64,000 nucleotides of DNA from Corylus avellana (lineage: Eukaryota; Streptophyta; Magnoliopsida; Fagales; Betulaceae), in contig NC_081543.1 in NCBI RefSeq assembly GCF_901000735.1, positions 19,319,970 through 19,383,969 of the forward strand. Reading direction: 5' to 3'. Both the position numbers and the translations under genes were made by a program. Below the pieces are notes generated by a model. It was given only the letters and a program-made list of their open reading frames with translations, did no database searches and was not told where the DNA came from. Of this stretch, positions 48,701-61,830 are shown one piece after another; within the stretch, counting starts at the first letter, position 1; every line of letters begins with the position of its first letter.

Positions 48701-51700
48701 ATCAAATCTTCCACCGTCAACCTCAAGCACGGCCGCTTGGCTTGCCCAACATCACCACTCTAAATGTTCCTCTGCTCCTTTTGGCCAAATGAATGCCTCA
48801 AAACCCTGCTTCAGATCAAATCTCAAACGCTTTGGCTTCAACATAGAAAGATCCAAATAACCCATCACAACCAACACAACAAAACCAACAATTTCCACGT
48901 CCAAACCACTACCTCACGCGCACACTAATCTTGGACACAAGGAACATACAAGATATGGGTTCTCATAGTCATGAATATGGTGATTTATTGTTTTCTCTCT
49001 TCAGACAGCTTTTATCACTGGACTTGTTGTCATATGTTTGAGAGAAAATAGGACTGGCACGTGCATCAATGTATGAAGTGACCTGGGGTCAAATTGAAAA
49101 GAAATACTAAGACGTAATATTGTCAGCATTTAGTTGCAAAAGCACAAAGATATTGTGAGTCCCCCCCCCCCAAGTTTTTCCCCAGGACCTATTGCAGATG
49201 AAAACTTTAGGTTTAGGTAAGCATTGCATTTCTTCCATAATTTCCTCTAAAAAAAACCTGGTTTTCTTTGAAATAGCATCTCATCATCCGTTTCATTTAT
49301 CAATCTCAGATTGAGAGGCAAAGTGATTTTAACAGTTATTAATTTTTTATTTGCAATCCCCAAATTTATTGAAGGCAGCTTCCACCACATCTAGGAACAT
49401 GGAATAAAAAACAAATGCATTGAACTTAAATGTAAAAGGATGAGATTTAAAACATGCCTTGGTACTCACTTTAGCATTGTTGCCGAAAGATCTCCACAAG
49501 CATGAAGCCCAGCAAGTACCAAGGAAATATCATTGTGCATGTTGCATGAAGAGTCTAACTTTTCTCCATCAGGTTCTGTGTGATCTTCTTTGAATAACCT
49601 AAGCTGCTCAGAATCAACTTTATGAGGAGACACGCCGGTCAAGGCTTTCAACATGTCAATGGACATTACACGGCAAGTGATTGTCTTAGGCACATTGAAT
49701 CTCCAGTTTTCTGATCTGAAAAACAAGTTTAAGAAAAACAAAACAAAAAAAAAAGGTTGTCAAGAAGTGAAAGCCATGCAGAAGGACATCCCAGTCATCA
49801 TAGTAGATATCTATGGCCAACCAACTAGGGTACCTTCAAACAATAACCATCTAGAGAACAGTAGACTATGTGACTACCTAGCATAGGTAGCCATCTTAAC
49901 TACTTCCATAAACAAATAATAGGCACTGCCTATATAAACTACTTTTGCGGTCAACAAGATACAGTGCATCAATCAAGCCAAAAGAAAATATTTGAAAACC
50001 TGCTTGATATTTAACAAGACCCTATGATGGATAAATTGTATCATCAGTAAAATGATAGAAATTATTTATCACTTTTGTGCCGACAAAATACCACGGATTT
50101 ATATTTATAGCTTTGCATTTTTAATATAGTTTGTTCAACCAAATTACTAGCTCATCAAGGCAAAAAATTCACAGTAGCAAACATCAACTGAAGTTTCACT
50201 TTCTTTAACAAAAGAGATGCACTGAGGCCGGTACTACCGAAAGGTACCATAGACTTCCCAATGTCAACAAGTAAAAGATCTTAAAATAAAAATAAAAAAC
50301 AAAAAAAAAAACAAGTTTAACAAAAAAACAAAAAAAGGAATCAAAAGAACAAAAAGTTGTTCACATCCCATACTCAGATTTACGCATCTGAGCTGCATAA
50401 TGCTTCTTAATTCGTTCTGCACGTGCATCTGTGATCCTTCCATGATGAGAACATGCATCAATCGCAACTACAGGGTGTTTGTACTGAAAGGAAAGCACTT
50501 GTGCAAGATAACCCTAAAAGAACAATATAATCAGAGATGCAGTTATACAGGAAGTAAAGGAAACAAAAAAGGGGTAGGGGGGGGAACTACTTTTTTGCAA
50601 TGTCCCTCTCAATGTGTTTCCATTTAACCTCCTCTAACTACCATCCTTTCTGTACTATCCCTCCCAATGTTTCAATTTTTGCAATGTCAATTTTTGATAA
50701 GGGGGGGAGGGAGACATTGTCATAATTGAAAGTTTAAAAGAACATTGTCAATTAGGTGATAGTTTGAGAAAGGTATGTGCACTTTCCCCTTTTTTTATCT
50801 AATAAGCTAACACCATCAACATCAATGCCAATGCAAATATGTTTGCTTGCCTCAAGGACTCGATGAGATGGATAATCATTATATCTACTGTCCATTATTC
50901 AGATTTGTGCATAGATTGTTTGCAGTATACTTCTCATCCGTAGTGTAAAAACTCATTTAACGAACCAAACATGCATATACATATAAATTTACACAGACTT
51001 GATCAAAAGGATTTATGCTTTCAACATATAAAAGAACATATGTCCAATGGCTAGCAAATGGCTCTTTTTTTGATAAGTAATAATGCATTAAAAGAGCGCA
51101 GAGGGGCGCAACCCAAGTACACAGGAAGTATACAAGAGAGCGACTAAGTAGGGGAGAAAGAAGAAGAGAACATAAGGAGAAAATCAGAAAAGTTGATCAC
51201 TAAAGGAGCAAGCCAGCCTGAAGTCCAAGTGAATAAGGTGTACAAAAAGAAAAGAATAAGGTCCTCTAGATTCCTCGACGCATCTTCGAAGCATCTCGCA
51301 TTCCTTTCCTTCCAGAGGCACCAAAGGAGACAAAGGGGAGCCATCTTCCAAACCACCGCACTACTCGTTCTCCCACCCGCCCACCAACTAGCGAACATCT
51401 CTTTTACACTTCTAGGCATAACCCAACACATGTTAAAGCGAGAAAAGATAACATCCCACAACTTCCGTGCGACTACACAATGAAGAAAGAGATGATCCAC
51501 GGACTCCCCATCCGCCTCACACATACAACATCGATTAATCACAACGATGCCTCTCTTCCGAACATTGTCCAACGTGAGAGGTTTCCCAAGGGCAGCCGCC
51601 CATGCAAAAAATGCTACTCTCAAAGGAGCCTTGGTACGCCAAATGCTTTTCCACGGAAAGTGATTAGGAACCTTAAGGGCAAGCATCCTATAGAAAGAGC

Positions 51701-54700
51701 GGACCTCAAACTTCCCTTTACTTGAGTGAATCCACCACATCCGGTCCTCCCCTTCCCCCCTAATCAAAGACGAGTACAAGAGCGAGAAGAAAGAGGCTAA
51801 GGCCATCTCCTCCCAATCATGAATGCTGCGGGTGAAAGTAACATTCCAGTGAACCATCCCGTTTACACACTCTCGGATATCCGCAATGGAAGCGTCCTTA
51901 TTGCAAGCAATATTAAAAAGACCCGGGAAGGCATCCTTGAGAGACGTCTCACCACACCACCAATCCTCCCAAAATTTGACCTTCCCTCCCACACCAGGAT
52001 CTAATCTGAAGTGACCCCGAAACGACCTCCAAACTCCACAAATGTGTTTCCATAACCCCACCCCATGCGTTCCACGAGGAACTTTGGTGCGCCAACCCCC
52101 CCAAACCACCCCATACTTAGCCACCAAAATACTTCTCCACCAAGCTTCTTCCTCATTTGCAAATCTCCATAACCATTTCCCCAAGAGAGCTTGATTGAAA
52201 AGATGCAAACTCCGAATCCCTAGTCCTCCCTCAGCAATTGGAGAACACACCTCATGCCAGCTTACCAAATGGAACTTAGTCTCATCCTTGAACCCCCCCC
52301 ATAAAAAATCCCGTTGAATCTTCTCAATCCGATTCGCCACGGAAATAGGAATGGGAAAGAGAGACAAAAGATAGGTGGGGAGATTGGATAGAGTGCTCTT
52401 GATGAGAGTGAGCCTTGCCCCCTTGGACAAATAAGAACGCTTCCAAGGGGCCAACCTTCGAGCAATTTTCTCCAACATGTCATCCCAAATAGCCAACTGC
52501 TTGAAGGACGCCCCTAGCGGAAGACCCAGGTACTTCAAGGGCAAAGAACTAGTACCACAACCCAAAACACCAGCCAACTCGACCGTCTCCACCGAATCTC
52601 CGACTGGAACCAAAACAGACTTGGCCCGATTAACTTTTAACCCTGAGACCGCCTCGAAACCAATAATGATAGCTTTAATAAATCTGACATTTTCAGATGA
52701 TGCCCCACAAAACACCAACGTATCATCAGCAAAGAGAAGATGGGAGACAGAAACCCGCCCATGCTCCCCGGCACCCACATAGAAACCATTGATGAAACCC
52801 CTACTGATAGAGACATTAATCATCCTACTGAAAGCCTCCATGGCCATGATGAACAAGAAAGGCGAAAGAGGGTCGCCTTGTCTAACCCCACGCGAACTCC
52901 CAAAGAAACCGGAAGGTGAACCATTGATCAACACCGAGAACCTCACCGACGAGATACAATGTTCAATCCAAGAGCACCATTTCTCACCAAAACCGCACCT
53001 TTTTAAAAGGTAGAGTAGAAACTTCCAATTCAAGTGATCGTAAGCCTTCTCCATATCCAACTTACACAAGAGGCCGGGATCCCCAGATCTAAGCCGGCTG
53101 TCCAGGCATTCATTGGCAATAAGCACCGAATCCAAAATCTGTCTTCCTTTGACGAACGCATTTTGCGGATTGGAAATGACCCGGTTCATGACTCCCTTCA
53201 TTCTATTGGCTAACACCTTCGCAATAATCTTATAAATCCCTCCCACAAGGCTAATAGGACGGAAGTCCTTCAAATCGGATGCCCCATGTGACTTCGGAAT
53301 AAGAGCAATGAATGTAGCATTGAGACTTTTTTCGAACTTGCCTCGATCATAGAACTCCACAAAAACAGCCATGATGTCCTTTTTGATCACCTCCCAGCAG
53401 TCCTGAAAGAAAGCCATAGAAAAACCATCCGGGCCTGGGGCCTTATCCCTATCCATCTTTTTGACCACCTCCCATACCTCCCTTTCCTCAAAAGGAACTT
53501 CCAGACTAGAAGACTCTTCCCCTTCCAACATATCGAGATGAAGATTATCCAACCTCGGTCTCCAACTAAGAGTCTCTGTGAAGAGCGTCTTATAAAATCG
53601 AGTAATGTGACTACTAATAGCCTCTTGATCAGAAATAGCAGTGCCATGAATGATCAGAGACTCAATATAGTTCTGTCTTCTATTGGCATTAGCAATCCGA
53701 TGGAAGAATTTGGTACACTTGTCACCCTCTTTCAACCACCGGATTCTAGATTTTTGCCTCCAGCTGATTTCTTCTTGAAGGAGGGAAACTTCTAACTCCC
53801 TAGCAAGCACCCTTCTCTTCTCGATCTCCTCCGTGGATAAACCTCTCTCTTCCTCCACCCTATCCAAAGCTTTGATATCTTCCATACGAGCCTTAATACT
53901 AGCCCCCACATTGCCGAACTCTTGAGCATTCCATCTCCTAATGTCCCCCTTTAGTGCTTGCAACTTCTTGGAAATAATGAAGCTCGGCGTGCCCTGGAAA
54001 TGATACGAACCCCACCAACTGCGCACTTTGTCCACAAAACCCTCCTCTTTGAGCCACATGTTCTCGAATTTGAAAGGCCTTTTACCTCCCGCATGAGAAT
54101 TACAGTCCAATATAATAGGGGCATGATCGGAGCAGGCCCGTAGCAACTTCTTCTGACGCAAATCTGGATGGCGGGCTTCCCACTCCGGGGAGACAAGAAA
54201 GCGGTCAATCCTAGACCAAGAGTTGTTATTAGACCAAGTAGAAATTCCCCCCACTAAGGGGAGATCCATGAGACCCTGATCCGATATGAAATCACCAAAA
54301 TCCCTCATTGCCGACCGCGAATGAGCTCCCCTCGACCTTTCACTAGGATGGAGGGTGGCATTGAAATCCCCGCCGATACACCACGGCACGTCCCAACAGC
54401 TCATGATCCCTGCCAATTCCTCCCATAGAAAGCGCCTAGCAATGACTCTGTTGGGTCCATACACCCCCGCAAAAGCCCACACAAAGCCATCCTCAACATT
54501 CTTGAAGGAACAAGCCGCCACATAACTACCCAACGCTACGTCAATCATCTCAACAGCCCTCTTATCCCACATGAGAAGAATGCCCCCCGACGCCCCACTG
54601 GAAGGAACGGAGCACCAATCCACATACGGACATCCCCATAAACTCCTCACTAAGCTATACGAAATAAATTCCATCTTCGTCTCTTGGAAACAAACAACAT

Positions 54701-57700
54701 CTGCCTTCCAACTTCTAAGCAAATTCCTAACCCTCAACCTCTTTTCCCTCTCATTCAATCCTCTTACATTCCATGACAGAATTTTAAGCTTCATGATTTC
54801 ACACGACTGACCCTCCCCTTATTCCTGTCCCGTGACGAAGACTCCAAGAAATTACCAGAGGACTGCAAGTTAATGAGCTCCCTCTTACCTTTTTTGATTA
54901 CAGGAGTGCACACTACCCTCTCCATTTCTTTGTCCTTGTTGTCAGCCATTAGAATCCCTATGGTCTCTTCAAGCTTACCTTCCTCTCCTTCACAAGATAG
55001 GCCAACTTCTTTGCATGCCTCAATGATAAAAGTCCTCTCCTGCACCTCCAACTGCTCCTCCTGAACAGATTCTGGCACAAAGGATTCCTGGGAAATTAAA
55101 TCCTCCACTGCTTTAGAAATTCCCTCCAAATTATCCTGCTGTGTTATGCAAAGCCCCGGCTCCTTACCCAGAATGCCCAGCTCAGAAGCATCCCTAGGCT
55201 GTTCACCAGGGTAGCTCCCCAAAAAACTTTCCCTCCCGGCCTCCTCACTGTCTCCAGCAGTAGACCCAGAAAATTCCAAAGGTACCCCCTCACCAGGCCG
55301 CTTGCCCAGAATTCCTGGACCAGATATGCTCGAATCTCCCTTCAGAACACCTTGGTCATCAATTCTGGGATGAGAACTCTGCGGCTTACCTGGGGAATCC
55401 TTCGTCGCCGTAGCCTTGTTCAAAGAACCCATCATCGAATCAGCTCCCAAAGCGCCATCCCTAGCCAGAATTTTCCTCACCGCCCCCTCACTGTGCAAAA
55501 CTCCCCTTTCCGCCACCTCTGCCGGAGATGAGAAGGCTAACTGCAGGACAGAATCAACATGGGCCTCCCTATCGTAAGACAACAGTCGACCTTCGGGACA
55601 AACAGGGTTACCGGTGACACCCGCCGGAGCATAAGGACCTCCCATCGAGCAGTCCGACACACCAACCAGGGAGCCCGGAGCTTGAACACTTAAGTCCAAA
55701 ATCGCCGTAGCCTTAATCATGGAACCCACCATCAAATCATCTCCCGGAACGCCATCCCCTGCCGGATTGTTCCTCGCCGCCCCCTCGCTGGACGTGACAA
55801 CCTCTGTCGGCGCCTCTGCCGGAGGCGTAGAAGCAATCTGCAGAACAGGACTGACGTGGGCCTCCCTGTCGCAATGCATCGACCTACCATCGGGGCTTGC
55901 GGGATTGCCGGCGATGCCCACCGGAGCGAATGGGTCTCCCGGCGAGCTGACCGGCACGCCAGTCGTCTTCGTACCACGGCGAGCCATTTGCTAGAGCCAT
56001 TCTCCCTAGCAAATGGCTCTTTTGTTGACTAAGATGCAAAAGAACAATCAAATAGACAAGGATGATATGTAGACATTGCAAGTAGTCTCAGATTTAGCTT
56101 TTCTAGCACATAAAATGGAAGCAGAAGAAAGTGAGGGCACACCTGGCCAGCACCAACATCAACTATGGTACATGCTCTTACACTGTCAGCAACTGAACTA
56201 ACAACAGCAGAAAGAACTTCTACCTGTTAACGAAGTTAATTACATTAATAATATAACCAGGACTCATATTCAAAGTTTAAAAATGAGAATAAATGTCAAA
56301 GAATGAAAAACGCAATTAAGAAACTGAATAAATCAGTAACCTACTTCATGTTTTTTCTTCATATTCATGCCCTGAGCAAGAACGCTATTCACTGAAATCA
56401 TGTGCAGGCCAGGTAATACCTGCAAGAAATCAAAAGTTTATCAATGTTGAGTTGACTATTTTATTACCACCCCCCCACAAAAAAAATAAATAAATAAATA
56501 AATACAGAAATCAATTTAAAACATAGAGAGCAAAATAAGCAAAACATCAATATATTGAAGAAACAAAACTAACCCTAGAATGAAGTGTTTAATTGCATTT
56601 CAAGAAAAATCAACCAACAGAAACATATGGCCATGCTATAGTACAGACCACTCCAAATTTTGATAATGCCAGCCTCTCCTGCTCAAAACACCAATATACT
56701 CAAAACCCCAGTAAACTTCTTGGAAAAGCAAGAAACCACTTGCATTTAAGGTTCCAGCACTGCCATCAAGTACTATGCCCATGGCCACCACTACTAAGAT
56801 TATTTGGCATTTTTAACTCTCTGTTTTTTTTTTTTTTGATAAGTAATGAAAATATTATTGAAAAAAGCGCAGAGGGGCGCAACCCTAATGCAAAAGATAT
56901 ATACAATAGAAACCCCTACGGAATATACAAAGAGCACATATTCAAAAACTCATCTATAGTCGGGACCACACTACGATGATGAGCCAACACCCACAAGTGT
57001 AGCATAGATATCATATTCTTCCTCATCGCTTCCACCGAACACTCCTTATCCTCAAACGTTCGAGCATTCCTTTCCCGCCAAATACACCACATGATACACG
57101 AAGGAACCATCCTCCAAATGACTTTAGATATAACCCTACCCCCCACTTGATTCCAGCAAGACAACAAGTCAATGAACCGTTGCGGCATGGCCCACTCAAT
57201 ACCAAATAAAGTAAAAACATAGTTCCATAACCGAGTAGCCACTTCACAATGAATCAACAAATGATCTACAGACTTCCCATTCTTCTTACACATACAACTA
57301 TGGGTATAAACGAGCCGAGCTTGAGCGAGCTTCCCTTGTTTGGGCTCGGCTTGTTTAAATTTTACTCGAGCCGAGCTTAAGGACGAGCCAAAAAATCGAG
57401 CTCGTGGACAAGGTCATAATAAGTCGAGCCGAGCCGAGCCAGTTCACAAGCTAGCTCTTATATTTAATTTAATTTATTAATTTATTCTTTTATTATAAAT
57501 TTAAACCTCAAGTACTCTTAAACGGCTTAAGAAGCCAGCTTGCATATGCGCATTTGCTTAGTCTGGCTAGCGGAGTATGGAGCTCGAGTCAATACAGTAA
57601 GGCACTTGGTTTCGAAGAAAGAGAATATGCATCATTTTATAATAAAATGATGCTATTAGAAAAAAAAATCATTAATTTTTAATATTAATATGAGGAATTA

Positions 57701-60700
57701 TGTGAATAACTACCAATTCGAGCCTTATACGAACTGCTCACGAGCTTAACCGAGTCGAGCCGAGCTAGCTTCGTTTAATATTCAAGCCAGGATTCGTGTT
57801 TACGAAACGCTTCATTTAATATTCGAGTCGAGTACGAGCCGAGCTTATGTAAGCCGAGCCCGAGCTCACTCGCGAGCGGCTTGCTCTCTTAACGGCCCTA
57901 CATACAACACCATTCCACTACCACAATTTTCCGCTTTCGCAAATAGTCATGTGTCAGAAGTTTACCGAAAGCCACAGTCCACCCAAAAAATGCCACTCTA
58001 GAAGGCACTTTAGAATGCCAAATACTCTTCCATGGAAACCCCCCACAATCTGGAATGGACAAGGCCTTATAAAATGATTTCACCTCAAACATACCCTTTT
58101 TAGATAAGGACCATCGAATACGGTCCGCATTACCATAAGAAACCTTACAAGAGTATAGTAATTCAAAGAAAGATGAGACCCCATCCAATTCCCAATCTTG
58201 GGCGGAGCGCACAAAAAGGACATTCCACTCAACCCTCCCATTCCTCCAACAAAAATTATCCTCCACCCACGCATCTTTGTACCTCGCAATACCAAACAAG
58301 GAAGGGAAAGCATGCTTCAATGGTTGATCATCACACCAAATATCATGCCAAAATCGAACTTTCGCCCCCACCCCCACCTCAAACCGCACACCTTTGGCAA
58401 AGTATCCCAACCTCTTCTAATATGCTTCCACAAACCCACACCATAAGAACCCGACACCTCCTTCGAACACCACCCACCATCCTGATCTTCATACTTGGCT
58501 TTTATTATTTTGTACCAAAGTGCCTCACTCTCTGTCACATATCTCCATAACCATTTCCACAAGAGAGCTTGATTAAACTTCGGTATATCCCGAATGCCAA
58601 GACCGTCGGCCCGCAAGGGACGGCATATTTGGTTCCAATTAACAAGATGCAATTTTTGTTCATCTCTCATTCCTCCCCACAGGAAATCTTTTTGAAGTTT
58701 CTCAATCCTTTTGACCACACTCATAGGAACAAGAAACAACGATAAAAAATAAGTTGGGAGATTAGACAACATACTCTTTATAAGAGTTAAGCGACCTCCC
58801 TTTGATAGATACAATTTCTTCCATCCTGCCATACGACGCTTCATCTGTTCAAGTACACCATTCCACATAGATGTATCCTTATGCTTCGCCCCTAGTGGCA
58901 ATCCCAAATACTTCATAGGCAACGCCGCAACACTACACCCAAGAATTTTAGCCAAAACCCCAATGTTGTCCACCTCCCCTATAGCAACAAGTTCTGATTT
59001 ACCAAGATTAACTCTCAGCCCCGAAACTACCTCAGAGCACAAGAAAATAAGGCGTACGTACCGGATTTGCTCAGGATATGCTTCACAGAAAACCAAAGTA
59101 TCATTAGCAAATAAAGAATGAGAAATCACTAAATCTGAGAAGACCCTATCCCCCACAGAGAAACCTGACAATAAACCTTGCTCTATTGTCGCATTCACCA
59201 TCCTGCTCAATGCCTCCATAACCAACACAAATAGTAACAGCAACATCGGGTCCCCTTGCCGAATCCCCCATGAACTATTAAAGAAACCCTCTGGCGTTCC
59301 ATTTACCAAAATGGAGAATCTAACCATCGAAATACACCACTCTATCCAACCCCTCCATCTTTCTCCAAACCCACATCTTTTTAGTAAGTACAACAAAAAG
59401 TCCCAGTTAACATGGTCATAAGCCTTTTCCAAATCCAATTTACAAATAACACCAGGCACCCCTGACCTCATCCGACCATCCAAACATTCATTAGCAATGA
59501 GCACAGAATCTAAAATTTGTCGCCCCCCAATAAAAGCATTTTGAGAATTAGAGATGATTTTTCCCAAAACAATTTTCATTCTAGTGGCCAAGACCTTTGA
59601 TAAAATTTTATACACCCCTCCCACCAAACTAATTGGCCGAAAATCCTTCACCTCCATCGGAACCGCCTTCTTTGGAACCAATGACACAAACGTCACATTC
59701 ATACTCTTCACCAACTGACGTCTTCGATGGAATTCAGAAAAAACCACCATAACATCATGTTTCACCACAGCCCAACAAGATTGGAAGAATGCCATAGTGA
59801 ACCCATCCGGTCCCGGTGCCTTATCACCTTCCAAACCCTTTACCATCTCCCAAACCTCCTGCTCCTCAAAGTCTCTTTCTAACCAATTTTTCTCCTCCTC
59901 ATCAATGGACGAAAAAAATTGATTATCCATTTTAGGTCTCCAAGAACTTCGCTCAAAATATAAGGTTTTATAGAATTGCACAATATGATCTTTTACCTCT
60001 ATAGGATTATAGGACACATCTCCATTGGTATGTAATGCTTCCACACGATTATACCTGCGATGGGAATTAGCCACCTTATGAAAAAACCTAGTGTTACTAT
60101 CCCCCTCCTTTAGCCACAACTCTCTCGACTTTGCCACCAATATATTTCCTCATACAGTAAAGTATTCTCCAATGCCTTCGACATATCAGCCAATTGAATC
60201 TTTTCTTCCTCCACTAAACCCCTAGTTTCTGCCATAACATCCAGCTCCCGGATCCCTTCCAATAACTCCTTTTTTTTCCTCCCAATGTCACCAAAAACCT
60301 CCGTGTTCCATTTTTTCAAATCTAGCTTAAGGGATTTCAGCTTATTAACCAAAACAAAACTAGGTAAGCCTTCAAACATATACGAATCCCACCAAGATTT
60401 AACCTTGTCAACAAAACCTTCCGACTTTAACCACATATTCTCAAATTTAAAATACTTACGACCTCCACTAAGTTCCCCACAATCCATCAATAAAGGAAAA
60501 TGATCTGAAAGTAAACGTTGAAGTCTTCTTTGTGACACCGCCGGATAGTGATCCTCCTTATCCTAGACTTGGGAATTCCTCTTTCAAAACCTGCCTCACT
60601 ATTAAGATTGTTGGTGATGGAGCTCCTACAAGCGAACCAAATATAATGAGATTCACAGTTTATCACTTATTTTACTAGACACTTTTGCCGCCACATATTT

Positions 60701-61584
60701 TATGCCCCCTGCTAGCTCCCTAACTTAGTCACCGAAGTCCTGCACTTCAGAACACTTTATTCACCACTTCGGTTTTTACCGAATACTGTCACTAACTTAT
60801 ATTTCATAATCTTTACAAACTCACTTTCACAGCAGGTCGCATACACTGGAACGCCCTATTTTACAACTTCACTAACTCTCAACCTATCATCCACACAATC
60901 ATAGTGGGTATTGTTATCATCTACAGTCTTAGGTGATGGGTGCTTTGCACATGCATACATTTTTTGGGGTTTTCGTAGCAATGGAGAAATGTATTAGGAA
61001 ATGTAATTTCCTAATATCCAATTAAACTACATCCAAAAAGTTGTTCTCCCTTGAAACTAAACCACAACTTGATATCTACTACAAAAGCCTCTAGCTTCTT
61101 ATGGAATATAAGATTGGAAAAGCTGAAAAAAGCAAAGTTATCTCTTACATAACATTCCTAATATGCAATTAATTACGGCCAAAAAGTTGTCCTCCCTTGA
61201 AACTAAACCACAACTTGATATCTACTACAAAAGCCTTTAATTTCATACGGAATACAAGATAGGAAAAGCTGAAAAGGCAAGGTTTAGCCTCCAGGATTTA
61301 CTTCTGTATGAACTGACTATCATCGAGCAACATATGCTCTGATCAGAAGGGATCCAAAGAACAGGTTGAACATGACTTCATATCAGCCTAATCAACCAAG
61401 ACCATTTGGAAAGAACTTATCTACATGCTTCATCATTTCACTTGGGCACCAAAATAAAACAAACCCCACATTCTATAATCATTACAGATTCTTAACTTCT
61501 ATGAACATGAAAAGAAAGGTACCTCTACCTTCAACGTAAAGAGTACTCTCGTAAATGACCAGAAATCACCCCCCCCCCTCCTTT

Positions 61585-61625
<41 letters not shown>

Positions 61626-61789
61626 GAAGTCCTTTCCAAAGGCCAAAAGTTTCAATTTGTGAAATGGAAACATGATATTTCTCCTACCACAGAATTACAA
61701 ATGCCAGCCAATACAATTTTCACAGCATCCACCTCCTCATAAGGAGTGTACCGTACAATGTACATAAATACACAGAAGATCAAGAACTC

Positions 61790-61830
<41 letters not shown>

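Larger units (their letters stand above)
46630..48940 (-). mobile_element. LINE E: 3'-truncated LINE relic
   Basis: On the minus strand an ORF1 DUF4283-like piece (48149-48760) is followed by the start of ORF2 endonuclease (about 46900-46640) and then stops. No reverse transcriptase, LINE tail or A-tail follows. A 1-kb non-LTR insertion separates the two parts. Loss of the 3' end is the reverse of ordinary LINE truncation, so a later deletion is inferred. Confidence 0.8.
51069..56005 (-). mobile_element. LINE F: L1-type LINE, 5'-truncated in ORF1, intact ORF2
   Basis: It has a T-run, gataagtaataatgc, the gcgcagaggggcgc tail, full ORF2 and the last ~395 codons of ORF1. A perfect 18-bp target duplication flanks it in the intron between exons 3 and 4. 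Between the LINE 5' end and the right duplication lies an inverted copy of 14 bases of the target site (gagccatttgctag, 55981-55994) plus 11 bases of filler. Confidence 0.95.
56824..60562 (-). mobile_element. LINE D: 5'-truncated, decayed LINE in the first visible intron
   Basis: T-run, gataagtaatgaaaa and gcgcagaggggcgc tail at the left. The ORF2 relic begins within the endonuclease at about 60562 ([19 protein letters not shown]). It is closest to LINE C (for example HRRRQLVKS and [15 protein letters not shown]). A hAT-like MITE splits it at 57299-57900. I could not find a target duplication. Confidence 0.88.
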
